Part shown: piece by piece, positions 33,284 to 43,860 of the stretch
Position numbering within the stretch: position 1 is the stretch's first letter
Layout: every line of letters begins with the position of its first letter
From: Distichodus sexfasciatus
Lineage: Eukaryota; Chordata; Actinopteri; Characiformes; Distichodontidae
DNA length: 64,000 nt
Reading direction: 5' to 3'
Assembly: GCA_032718565.1 (NCBI GenBank)
Contig: JAVGVS010000056.1
Location: 1-64,000, forward strand
The notes under the pieces: model-generated
The model's database searches: none
What the model was told of the DNA's origin: nothing
What the model saw: only the letters and a program-made list of their open reading frames with translations
Translations under genes and position numbers: made by a program

Positions 33284-33690
33284 ACAAACCTGGAAGAAAA
33301 CCCAGAAGTAGCATAAACCCAGAAGCGGCACAAATCCGGAAGAAGCACAAACTTGGAAGTAGCAGGAAAAGTAAACAGGAAGTAATACCAAACAGGAAGT
33401 AAAACTAAAACAGCAAGTACTACCAAACAGAAACAGTACCACACAGGATGTTAACCAGTAGTAAACAGGAAGTAGTAAAAAACAGGAAGTAAAAAGCAGA
33501 TGAAGTTAAAACTGGAAGTAGTACTAAATAGGAAGTAAATTAAACAGGAAGTAATACCAATCAGGAAGTAAACCAAACAGGAAGTAAAAGAAAGTAAACA
33601 AGAAGAAGTAACAAAGAGAAAGTAAAACAAACAGGAGGTAATACCAAAGAGGAAGTAAACAGCAAGTAGTAAGAAACAGGAAGTACAGAG
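33284..33690. repeat. Degenerate tandem array of AAACAGGAAGTA units
   Basis: An irregular array of 14-25-bp units built on ACAGGAAGTA. AGGAAGT occurs ten times exactly, with many one-base variants (TGGAAGT, CAGAAGT, CAGCAAGT). All copies have the same orientation. ACAGGAAGT is also the ETS-family consensus core, so the array is a potential dense ETS-binding platform; that role is inference. Confidence 0.8.
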
Positions 33691-34057
33691 AGGCCAAAAA
33701 GACCAAACAGATGGTTATACTGACCTGCACAAAATGTTACCTAGCAGATCAAAAACAAGCAGACATCACTCAATAGCTAGAAACACTACCTGACTTTTCG
33801 TTTAAGCAATGCCTTCCTATCTCCCCCAGATATAGGAGCTGAGCCTGGGTTGAGGGTAGGATCTAAAAGACCATAGCAGATGCCTGTTACCACCATCTGC
33901 TAATAACATTTCCACCCGCTAACCACGCAGGACCTCCCATCGTGCCTTGCACTGTGAGGCAAAAAAGCTGCATGAATAAGCCCTTAGCCCAATGGAATAA
34001 ATGAGACAGCTCTGTTTTCCGACAGACACCTGGGTCTGAAGTTGCACAGAGTTGCAC

Positions 34058-34968
34058 CAGTGGTGAGGAAGGTACTTTAAAATAGTAGCTTTTCAAGCTA
34101 CAAGCAACTTAGGATTAAAAGTAACTAAGCTGCAACCTGGTTACTATCTTAATAGAGTGGTTAGCTAAACTACAAGCTACAGAGAAAACGTACAGAGAAA
34201 ACTACATCCAAGCTATTTCACAGCTACAGTCACGGTGGACTCCATGGTTCGAATTACGGGGGGTACTGTCACTGTAAAATATATGATGTTATGAGTCCCC
34301 TTCCATTTCCATCATGCAGGCACGTTTGATAATAGGATTTCAGACTGGCCTAATGTGGACCGTACCATTTCATAACCTCTTTAATGTTGCTAGAAGCTAC
34401 AACTTGTTCTTTCATTCTCACTGAGTGACTCGTTGGTTTGTATTGATTGTCATGGTACTGTTTGACATGCGTTGGTAAATATAAGTAGCTAGCAGAAGTC
34501 TAGTTTAATTATTCACCATTGGCTTTCAGAAGCTGCTTCAGTCAATGTTAGCTAGTCAGCTTAAATAGATAGTTCTCTAGTTACATTAGGAGCTCATTTT
34601 GGTGAAGTAGAACTGATCGTGATCATTTTCCAAGAATAAATTGTATTTATCATGAAGAAATTGAACCTTAACACGTTAAGTGTTAAGCTGTTATGTGATC
34701 TCGGAGCCATAAACAGTGCAGTGCAGTAGCTGGTCATGACTTCAAAAGTCGCACGCTCCCCAGTTGAGGATGGACTCCATCCTCCAAATCCATCTCACAG
34801 CTGCAAAGAGCGCACTGTGATACAATTAGATGGCACTTCTGCCAATTCAGCACAAATCAGAAAAGATCTTTCTCCCTAAAAAATATACCTTCCCTATTGA
34901 TAAGCTACTGAAAAACAGTACTTAAGCTAGTAGCATCGCTACTTATGGTTAGCTATTCCCCGACACCG
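34058..34968. mobile_element. hAT-like MITE (CAGTGTTGGGGAAGCTACTT family), copy 1
   Basis: Diverged ends CAGTGGTGAGGAAGGTACTTT and AGTTAGCTA-type GGTTAGCTATTCCCCGACACCG. It is flanked by AGTTGCAC (34050-34057) and AGTTGCAT (34969-34976), an 8-bp target-site duplication with one mismatch. It is 911 bp, noncoding, and shares internal blocks (GGACTCCA, TCCATCTCA) with the copy at 56581. Confidence 0.75.
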
Positions 34969-34976
34969 AGTTGCAT

Positions 34977-37529
34977 GGTTTGTCTGTGTCCCTCCTTACT
35001 CTTCCCTTCCAAACATTCCACCTTGATTTTCCACGGAGAGATTTTTCAGAGCAGGTTTTTTCTTTTCTGATCAAAGGTTGGTAGCTTTGATCTTCTAGCC
35101 CCGGTGCTGCCAAGAGATCACTCCGGTCTCTCTGGCGAAGGAACTGACAGGACAGTGGAGCAACAATGATAATTACAGGCTCCTCATTTTGTTTCTGTGC
35201 TATTTGGAGCAAAAGACTGGCATAAACACATGGCCTTACCTTAAAGCCAAGAGTGAAAAAAGAGAAAAGACAAATTCCTGGACTCTTCTGGAGCTGAGGA
35301 GGGAGTTTGACTCGTTTCAACTTAGGCTAAAAGCCTTTAGAATATCAAAGAGAGTGTAAAGGGACAGGCAGAAAATAGGATTAGTGTATTACATGTTGTA
35401 ATGTAAGTTCAATTTTTATTATTTTTACTTTTTAAACTTTTATCCATGCTAACATTAAGCAGGTATGTGACAAAAGCTTCTTTTCATCTTCTACTGAGGC
35501 TCCCAGACTGCAAATGTCAGATTGGAGTTGAAACTTGGTGGTGTTAATTGCAGAATGTCTTTCTTTTCATGATGTCGTACTAATGCGTATAATAAAGCTC
35601 GCAACCATGCTAAGCAATTTCACATGGAGTTTCAATAAGCAGTTCAGGTCTTTTTATGGTGCTGCTCCATAAGCCCCGTCACTCTATAAAAGCCCCCCTA
35701 AAGGGCTCTTTCAGTTCACGAGTGCTGCTTCTTTATGAAGTTTGGGAGGTCCATTATATCAAACGCTTTACACCTGGCCAAATCCACACAGCTGCCTTTG
35801 TAGCTGCTTCATATAGCGCCAGTATGTTAGACATAAGAGGTTAGTATTGGAGAGGCACCACTTTTGTAACGGTAGTATTCTTGATTTTGAACAACCATCA
35901 ATAAGCTCTGTTATTTTGTAGAAACTTTAGGCACAAGGTAGATTTTGTATGATGCTAATGATTTAATTACCAATCTAACGTTTTATCTATTTGAAATGAT
36001 TAATTTCTTTATTGTTAACCTTTATACACCTAGTTTAACACATGATATATAAGCTTTGCATCCCAGAGAAGTTGACACACCTTCAGTCAAATGAATGATC
36101 TAAGCAGCAAACCGTTTCAAACTTGTTACTGTTATATATTTTAAAAAAGGTTGGAATATTATAACAAGTAAAAACAAATAAATAACTGACAGTTTTATAA
36201 TTAAAAGCCTGTACTCTAAAATGGATTGAGAGCAATATAAATGACAATTTTCCTACTATATTTAAACTATTCTACTATACAGCACACATATATAAACTGC
36301 TAGAAGTAGAAGTACTGATTCAACTTGTTTAAACATCCACACTGTGCTCAGAAATATAATGCTATTTAAAAACCTATATAAGACCTGCCTATAACCTTCA
36401 ATTGTTTGTTTGTTTTTTTAACTATGACACAAAATTATCATACAAGATTTTCCAAAACCCTTTATAGAAATAAGATTCTGTTAAAACTCCATATAAATGC
36501 TTCATTAGCACAGTAAGAGTGTTTAGACGTCCTGCTTTAGACAGCTATTGAGAAAAGCCTGTTCCTGTGCTGAAATATATAAAATCTCATATGGCCTTTT
36601 GCTTTATTTTTTGGAACATGATGCTGTGGTTGAAGACAGTAAGAGTGTCTCTCTCAAAGACAAAAGACAGACAATAACATCACGCCAGACTGATGTAAAA
36701 AGTTGAAATATATTAAATGTTCTATTTGAGAAGGAGGATGAAAAAATGTTAGTGACTGAATAGGAACACGTCATACAAAAGATCATTTAGAGAATTAGTC
36801 CCATATACAAACTGTCAAATGCAGTCCTCTGATGTAATGAACGATCCACATGTGTTGGGGGTCACTGAAATCCACAAATCTGACCTGGAAACCTTCTGTA
36901 CAGCAAATGATCATTGAAAGCATGTTGAAAGGACAGAATTTTGGATATACATTTGTTTTACAGCAATGTCTCTGTTGTTAGGATGCATCAATATAAGAAG
37001 AATTTCCATTCTCACTTGCACATCTGGTAGAAACACTTCAGCAAACAAGCTTGAAATCGTTTTTGTCAGGACTAAACATACAAATGATGCAGCATGGAAT
37101 AACTTTCAGTATCTGAAAGTATTTCCATTATGTCAGAAATTATTTCAAATAATATAATGGAGGTCAGTCCTCTACAACAGCTATAGGTGATGACGTTTTT
37201 TGAGGTTCTGTCCATCTAGTGCAGTGATACAAAACATCTTGTGTATATTGACAGCCAGTTAAAAAACTTGCAAATGCTTATTTTTCATCAATAACAACAA
37301 AATTATGATATACCATATAACTGCTTAGGCAAAATATTAGAGGCATCACAGAAACTTTATCAGGCTAAAAAATAGAAGTGAGGAATAAGTTAACATACTA
37401 AATGTCAATCCCAAAGGGGATTTTGTAGAAAAAAATAACTAGGAAATGTACATATACAGCAGTAACGTGGGAGATGCTGCTGTAAGAATGTTCAGGTCAT
37501 TAATGAAGGGGTTAGGGAGTAAACTGCAG
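34977..37529. other. 3' flank of the fgf gene, no other gene seen
   Basis: AT-rich sequence. On the minus strand it follows the fgf stop codon and may include its 3' UTR; a minus-strand AATAAA lies at about 36602-36607. No other exon was recognised. Confidence 0.4.
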
Positions 37530-39759
37530 TTAAGTGGGAAGCATTGGGAGGAAGTGAGTGGACGGATGTCTCCTCCGAGCTTTATGGCCTCTTCTCGGCT
37601 TCCCTCTGCCGTTTAGAGACACAAACATCTGTCTCCCACCGTGCTTCCAGCGAAGAGATGCGTAAGTGTTGTAGCCGTTCTCTTCGATGCGCTCCTTGAA
37701 TTTGCAACTTGGGGTATATCGCACCTGCAGGAAATAAGGAGAGGCAACTGGTCAGAATGGTTGTGGTGTGTTGATCTCAACCTACCTTTACCTGTCTTCT
37801 GGCAGGGAGTGAAGAAGCTTGGGATTGCATCTCTAATATTATTTAGATGTGTTAGTGGTGTACGGGGTACGGCCAAAAATATCGGTCGGGTTTGCTGTGA
37901 AATGAGGGAAGAAAGTTGTTGAACATAACCATTCTTGCATTTTTATGTAACGAAAGTGCAAAAAAGACGGCAAAACCGCTCAGCCATGTTGATAGTAAAT
38001 AACGATGCTGATGTCACGTACCAAAACTTGAACACAATGCACCCCAATTTTTGCTGGCACTGCAACTCGCACGCACATTAATTTCTGGCGATGTGCTCAG
38101 AGGACACGTCAAAAGGACACTTGGAATATATGCTAGCCATGATGCGTGCACATAAGAGTTTTGAGCGTTGAGTATATCCTGGCCCTAATAGAGAGTTCAA
38201 ATTTTATGAATTCAAAACATTTTTATTTTTCACATATATTGTTAGACAACACGTACGCATGTTCTGGCTTCTCAATAATGTAAATCTTAGAATTTACATC
38301 GTTTTGGGAAAAAAAAGCCTTAATTGAAGTATTTTAGCGACATATTTTTGACGTACTGAAGTACTGTCAAAATTAGATGCTTAAATACATTTCTTCAAGT
38401 AGTGTTTTAATAAGTCAATTTAACTTTTACTAGTGTCGTTTTCTTTTTAAGTAGAAGTTCCACTTCTACTGTAGTGTGAGTTTCAGGTTCTCTATACACA
38501 CAAATGCCAATCAGTAACCATTATACATTTGTGTTTCTTTCACTTTGACCTTTAAGATAAATCAAAAGCAACATCCATTCCATCTCTGCCAAGTGTGTGA
38601 TGACACTTGCCAAATCTGTGGTGATATTTTGCGTCCCTGCTAAAGCTGAAAAAAACCCTTATCTTTAGAGGGTAGAGGAATGGGACAATGACAATAAGCC
38701 CAGCTTCGGATTTGGCCTGCTATCAGAGAGATCTGACTGCCAGCAGCCAGATAAGACCAACTCCTGAGTGAGAGATGTGATTAATAGTCATTAGGTTTTG
38801 ATTCAAAAGAGGAGGAAATCATGGCTATCATGCTCTAACAGAGTCGCGTGGTGCGTTTTATTTTCTGTGAGTCGGATTGGGGGGACACGTCTGTAGGACA
38901 TCTTATCAAAGCCGGCTGACTGATTGCCAGGTGGAGATTATTCATAGAGCTGTTTAAAGCATCCAAACACCACACAAACAACTGTCGCGTGGCACGCACT
39001 GGCCTAAGAGAGTGGAGCTGTCACCAGGCATGAGGCCCTCGGGGCGTCCTTGTAAATTTCAGGATGCTTAGTTAAAGGAGGACACGGCTCCCTGCCTGGT
39101 TGAAATGAGAATGCTGTTTAGAGGAATCAGACACTTTAGACTTGACAGATTGACAAACATTGTTTGCAGTTACTAAACACCAAACACAGACTTTTCATGC
39201 TAGGATCTGGATCACCTCAGTATGCACTTTCAACTCTCAACTATATTCTATTCCTTTTATGCATGAATGTTGTTACTTCAAGTGGATTCTGTGCATGATG
39301 TGTCTTGTATGTTTGGAAAAGGTCAAATGTGAAGAGTCAAATTGATTTTATTTTTAACCTTTTATTGTTCCAGATGGATCTGAAACCATGTGATGATGAA
39401 TTGTGCCTTGGTGAATTGTATGTTTGTCCCTCATTATTTTTGGAATGGAAAAAGAAAAAAACAAACATGGAAGCCAACCAGATGAGCACACAAGGTTAGT
39501 CAACACTACAGTTATTGTACAAAATTATGAAATTTAGAAATTTAGTATCAAGTTTGGCAGCACTACAATAGCTTACAATGTCTCTATATGGCAACCAGCC
39601 TTCTATTCAGTTGTGAGACAGCAGTACTCACAGAAAAAAATGGAGATGTACCTACCGATCCAAAGAGCGTGCCTTTTTTGGACATGGCTAAGTACAGGCC
39701 GGTGCTGACAGATTTGATGGCGACAACTCCCACACTGACAGATCGGATTTCCATCAGAC
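37530..39759 (-). CDS. fgf22: Fibroblast growth factor, fgf22-like (partial: exons 2 and 3)
   Basis: Secreted FGF of the FGF7/10/22 subfamily, a paracrine ligand for FGFR2b-type receptors. Exon 2 (39759-39656) is exactly 104 bp, the standard FGF middle exon: acceptor TTGCTCCCCAG, residues LMEIRSVSVGVVAIKS and LYLAMSKKGTLFGS, then donor GTAGGT. Exon 3 (37724-37530), after acceptor TTTCCTGCAG, reads VRYTPSCKFKERIEENG, then YNTYASLRWKHGGRQMF, GRGKPRRGHKARRRHPSTHF, LPMLPT and stop TAA at 37532-37530. Phase 0 joins the two. YT before the Cys, CKF and SLRW fit FGF22 better than FGF10 (FNNDCKL), though GRQM recalls FGF10. Exon 1 (signal peptide and first strands) was not found between 39760 and 64000. 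Intron 2 is 1931 bp. Confidence 0.85.
37725..39655 (-). other. Intron 2 of the fgf22-like gene, with a possible conserved noncoding block
   Basis: The 38660-39090 part is non-repetitive, balanced in composition and rich in homeodomain and GATA-like words (GTGATTAATAGTCATTAGG, CAGATAAGACC), unlike the AT-rich surroundings. A regulatory role is only a guess. Confidence 0.35.
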
Positions 39760-40135
39760 CTGGGGAGCAAAATGAGGGAACAGAAGTCTGGGTCAGAGAA
39801 GGGGAGTTTCCCCAACAAAAATCACTCTATCATTACCAATTAGAAAAACAGACACCCATAAGCTCTGGGGAATATTTCTTTCCCTTAGACTCAGGGAAAC
39901 AAGGTAAGAAGGCAGGTCATAACAGTCCTTTTTGACTTACTTTACTTTTTGTATTTTTTGAAGAATGAAATACAAGCGAAATTTATTGGCAAGCCTCATA
40001 CACACTCAGTTATTCAGATATGTGAATATCTGGCTTCAAGTCTTCAAATGATTGTGTAGGCTTTTATTTTATCAGTTCAATTAAGGACCAGCAACTGCTG
40101 CTCCCAATCTGCAGATGGTTTTCACATGGTTAGAG

Positions 40136-40687
40136 CAGCACTGGGGAGTAACAAACTATAATTAGGGATAAAACTAACTTCACAACTTTTTTCAGTATGC
40201 TATCAGTAGTAAAGATACTTATAAAGTTCTGTAGCTTTGCCAGAAACTTACAAATAGTCATTTTTACAATAGCATTGTAGCATGACAAAACAATGGGAGA
40301 TGGAATTGGAATTTTGGCAAAGATGGAAGCAAGAAACTGTAGCAGTGAAACAGCTTTAAGTGATTTTAAGTGGGTGATTGTTTGTCATTGTGAATGCAAC
40401 ACAGCACCCCACAACACAAAATGGACCCCAAAGAAGTGTGGCCGATGCATTTGACCCATCCGTGAAGGAGCAGTGGACAGCTTTTTGCAGTGCCCAGGGA
40501 GCAAGGCTTGAGGACAGTACCTTGCTCATGAGTACCTCAGAGGTACCTTTACCAGTCTGGAACCAGCAACCGTCCAATCATTACACTAGCAACTGCCCTA
40601 CCATGTACATAGTTACTTTTTTCTGTAGCTTGTACTGTAGTTAACTACTATGTTTAAAGAGTAATATTAGTAGCTTCCTCAACACTG
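40136..40687. mobile_element. hAT-like MITE, copy 2, carrying a nested SINE
   Basis: Ends CAGCACTGGGGAGTAACAAA and TAGTAGCTTCCTCAACACTG. Flanked by GGTTAGAG (40128-40135) and GGTTGGAG (40688-40695), an 8-bp duplication with one mismatch. A SINE (40365-40605) is inserted inside, so the hAT-like element is the older of the two. Confidence 0.8.
40365..40605 (-). mobile_element. tRNA-derived SINE, copy 4 (inside hAT-like copy 2)
   Basis: Reverse core: GTCATTGTGAATGCAACACAG, TTTGACCCATCCGTGAAGGA, GCAGTGGACAGC, GTACCTTGCTCATGAGTACC, then the tRNA-like head. Confidence 0.8.
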
Positions 40688-41689
40688 GGTTGGAGCAAAA
40701 CTCTAGCCAGGACTCCCCAAGCCAGATTTTCACACCACTGGAATACTCAGTCCCAAGTGTTCCAATTTGTAACATGTCTTAGACATTTCATAGTGTTGCC
40801 ACAGTCATTCTGTGAGGGCTGACACTTTCTTTGCAACTTTAATTGCATCTGTACAGCCACTGATTGATCGCAGGCCACGTCTGTGATGTTCAGTGTCTGC
40901 TTTTGCTCAAAACAGGGAGCCAGACCATCGTCATGGCAAGAGCCCAAGGTGTTCTGCCACCGCCCTTAATCTGCACTCTCTAATCCCTGAATGGAGATCT
41001 GATTGTGGTGCGGGAGGCTCTCGTGCGGAGTTCCTCCTGTTTGTAGATTCTCACCTGTGAAGGAGCCCTGATGTGTGATCACTATCTTTTCAGGTTCATC
41101 GCCACTACTTAAGAGCCATTGAGCTTGGCTGCAAAAATGATCACACCCATAGGAAACATTTGGTCTCCAATGAGGGCTGCGTAATACCACGATCAGGAAA
41201 TGACACAGACAAATCAGCTGCTGGCACCGGACTGTAAACACAGTAACACATCAAGGTGCTGAATGAGATGTTGACCAAATGCCAGCAGAAACACGAAGGA
41301 CGCAAATACAGGAAGCAGCTCGGGGGCCAGCGGTTCTGCACAACACATGTGCTAAATAAAAGGTGGCAGAAAGAAGGAGCCCTTGGAGCACAGCCTCTGA
41401 ATAACTGGGCACTCCACCCAAAGATTTCAGTGCAGCAAATGAATGAAAGCCATCAAGGGGCTTTTCAGAAAACAATGTTAGTAACATTTTATATTTTTGC
41501 ATAAATTTCCATGAAAGTATATTTTTGGTGATGTGAAAACTAGTATTATGGAGAATCATAATTCACAAATCACTTATTGTTTTCCGCCATCAATCCCTGC
41601 CACTTTCATAAAAATCTACTCTTCTTTCAAATGCGAGATTCGACTTGTGACAAGTGGAAGTGGAATATAAAGTTATGAAAGGCATAATG

Positions 41690-41825
41690 AACTTAGGAGC
41701 ACCTGGGGAAGGTGATTTGCTCATGAGTACCTCAATGGCACCTGGTACTGGTCTGGGACTTGAACTGGCGACCCTCCAAACACGGGGCCAGCTACTTAAT
41801 CGTTATGCCACCAATGTCCCCCAGT
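41690..41825 (-). mobile_element. tRNA-derived SINE, truncated copy 5
   Basis: Head half only, reverse: TTGCTCATGAGTACCTCAATGG, CTGGTCTGGGACTTGAACTG, GCGACCCTCC, ATCGTTATGCCACCAATGTC. Confidence 0.7.
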
Positions 41826-41937
41826 TGTATGTTTTCTTTGTTATTGTTGTGTAAATGATTATATTATGTATTAGAAGAGTGTGTTAAGTATTAGAACAAC
41901 TTCCCTTAATGGAGAAGCCTCTTTGTTGACAAAATAG

Positions 41938-42190
41938 GAATGCTGGAAGTTGGTAGCGTAAAGGCTAGGACATTTGCTCAGTGACTGGAAGGTCGCTGGT
42001 TCATATCTCAGACCAATAAAGGTAACACTGAGGTACTCATAAGCAAGATACCGCTCTCTGGGTGCTGCCCACGTTGGCTGCCCACTGCTCTTTCACGTAT
42101 GGGTGAAATGCAGAGGTCACATTTCATTGTGGTGTACTGTGTGCTGTGCTGTGGTGTGTTTACAATGACAGATAATCACTTACTCATTTT
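41938..42190 (+). mobile_element. tRNA-derived SINE, copy 6
   Basis: Head GTTGGTAGCGTAAAGGCTAGG with B-box-like GGTCGCTGGTTCATATCTC. Core GAGGTACTCATAAGCAAG, GGCTGCCCACTGCTC, GCAGAGGTCACATTTCATTG, and tail GTTTACAATGACAGATAATCAC. Confidence 0.85.
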
Positions 42191-42379
42191 CAACAAAGGT
42201 GGCATCCCCTTGTGGTCAAAATAGGGAACTACAATGTTTTTGGCTTGAAAAAAGGGAAAACAGATAGTTGCAATTGGGCTATTGACAAAAAACACAATGG
42301 CGCTGGTCTCCTCAATGTGCTAAAAGTCATGAACAGTGTCTCTATGACAAAACCTGTGGAAGGAGTTAAAGGAACAAAA

Positions 42380-42495
42380 AGTGAGGAGAAGAAGAAGAAG
42401 AACAGTAAGTGAGAAGAAGAAGCAGATCAAGAAGTGAGAAGAAGAAGTGAGTAGAAGAAGAGAAAGCAAAAGAGCAAATAACGAAGAGAAACAGG
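42380..42495. repeat. GAA-rich purine tract
   Basis: Irregular GAAGAAGAAG/GTGAGAAGAAG units, almost all purine on the plus strand. Confidence 0.8.
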
Positions 42496-42499
42496 TGAT

Positions 42500-43812
42500 T
42501 GCTGGTATCATTACAGCAGTATCACCTAGAATCCAAGTCTAACTGACAAGTATAACCCACTGATTGTGAGTCATATGAGTGTGTCTTTGCCTCTTACATC
42601 ATATGCTTTTGAACGACTTTTAAGCCAGCAAGAGAAGACCAGCCAGTGTCCATTTGCATGCCAGGTGAAGTCAACATCCTTCACAGGAAGCGAAAGAGTA
42701 AATAAACAACCCTTTCTTCTCTGACATGTGCAGATGAAGTGAACCCGGCCCCAGCCTGCAGCCGCTCTGGCAGGTGAACTTCACTCCTCCAGCTGTTCTC
42801 TCCGTCAACGCCTGCACCAGGAAAGCTTGAGCTTTGAAGACCAGCGTCTTTTTCCCCGAGTGTGTTTCCTCGGCATGTTTGCAAACAGCCTCATGTTGTT
42901 GAAGCGTGCAAGCGAATCATAAGCCCCTTCCTTAACTTCACAGCAGGTTTTATGAGGACTTGGCTCGTGAAGTGTAAAGAGCTGGTACTGCCATCCCTAA
43001 TCATTACACATCTGGAAGTGTGAGGGGACTGGGAGGTTCAGGTCGTGTCTATGCCAACCCATAAACGCGAGCCGATGTGTAAATAGCATGCAAGTTTAAA
43101 ATGATACACCCAAACGCATAACGTATCTACGCATTTTAGTTCTGTATTCTGATTTTGCCAGTTGCAAAGGCAGACAATGTGCCAGTTGTTCCACTGTGGC
43201 GACTCCACAAAGAAGACAAAAGAAGATGATTCTTGTTTTTACATGCCTACAAAGAAACAAGGATCAATATATTTTAGGGGTGGAAATTGATACGATTTTA
43301 TCAATGTCAATGCCATTGTCGATTTTGCATATTAATCCAATTCCTTATCAATTCCTAGTTTTTTGAGTGCAAAAATAGTAGTTCTACACCGTCGTCCGCA
43401 CCAAAAGCAAACATTTTATTTTTTCCAAAATGATGTCTGCACAACACTGTGAATATGGAACACATTCATATTCATATTCAGGGTTTTTATTAGACATTCT
43501 ATGGCTTAGTACTATGAAGAAAAATAAGCTTAGTGCAGGTGGAAACACTTGTTTAGCCATTTGGAATCCAACTGGATATAGAATAAAATGATTGAATGAT
43601 AAAATGATAAATGCATAATGCATAATTATGCATTTATCTACATTTATTCTTTACTCTCCAACATTATAGAATGAGAAAAAAATCTGATTAATGAAAAATG
43701 AAGAAATATTGTTTTGGCAGTTTTTGAACATTTGGACTCCTTTTGGCCTATAACAAATTTTTGACTCAAATGGGACAGAAGTTTTGACGTGAGGGCATTC
43801 CATATGAGAGCC

Positions 43813-43860
<48 letters not shown>

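Noticed and set aside
39588..39935. Plus-strand 115-codon open frame, with a plausible plus-strand exon pair starting near 39374
   Set aside because: The minus strand of 39656-39759 encodes the conserved 104-bp FGF exon with correct splice sites, so the plus-strand frame is its shadow.
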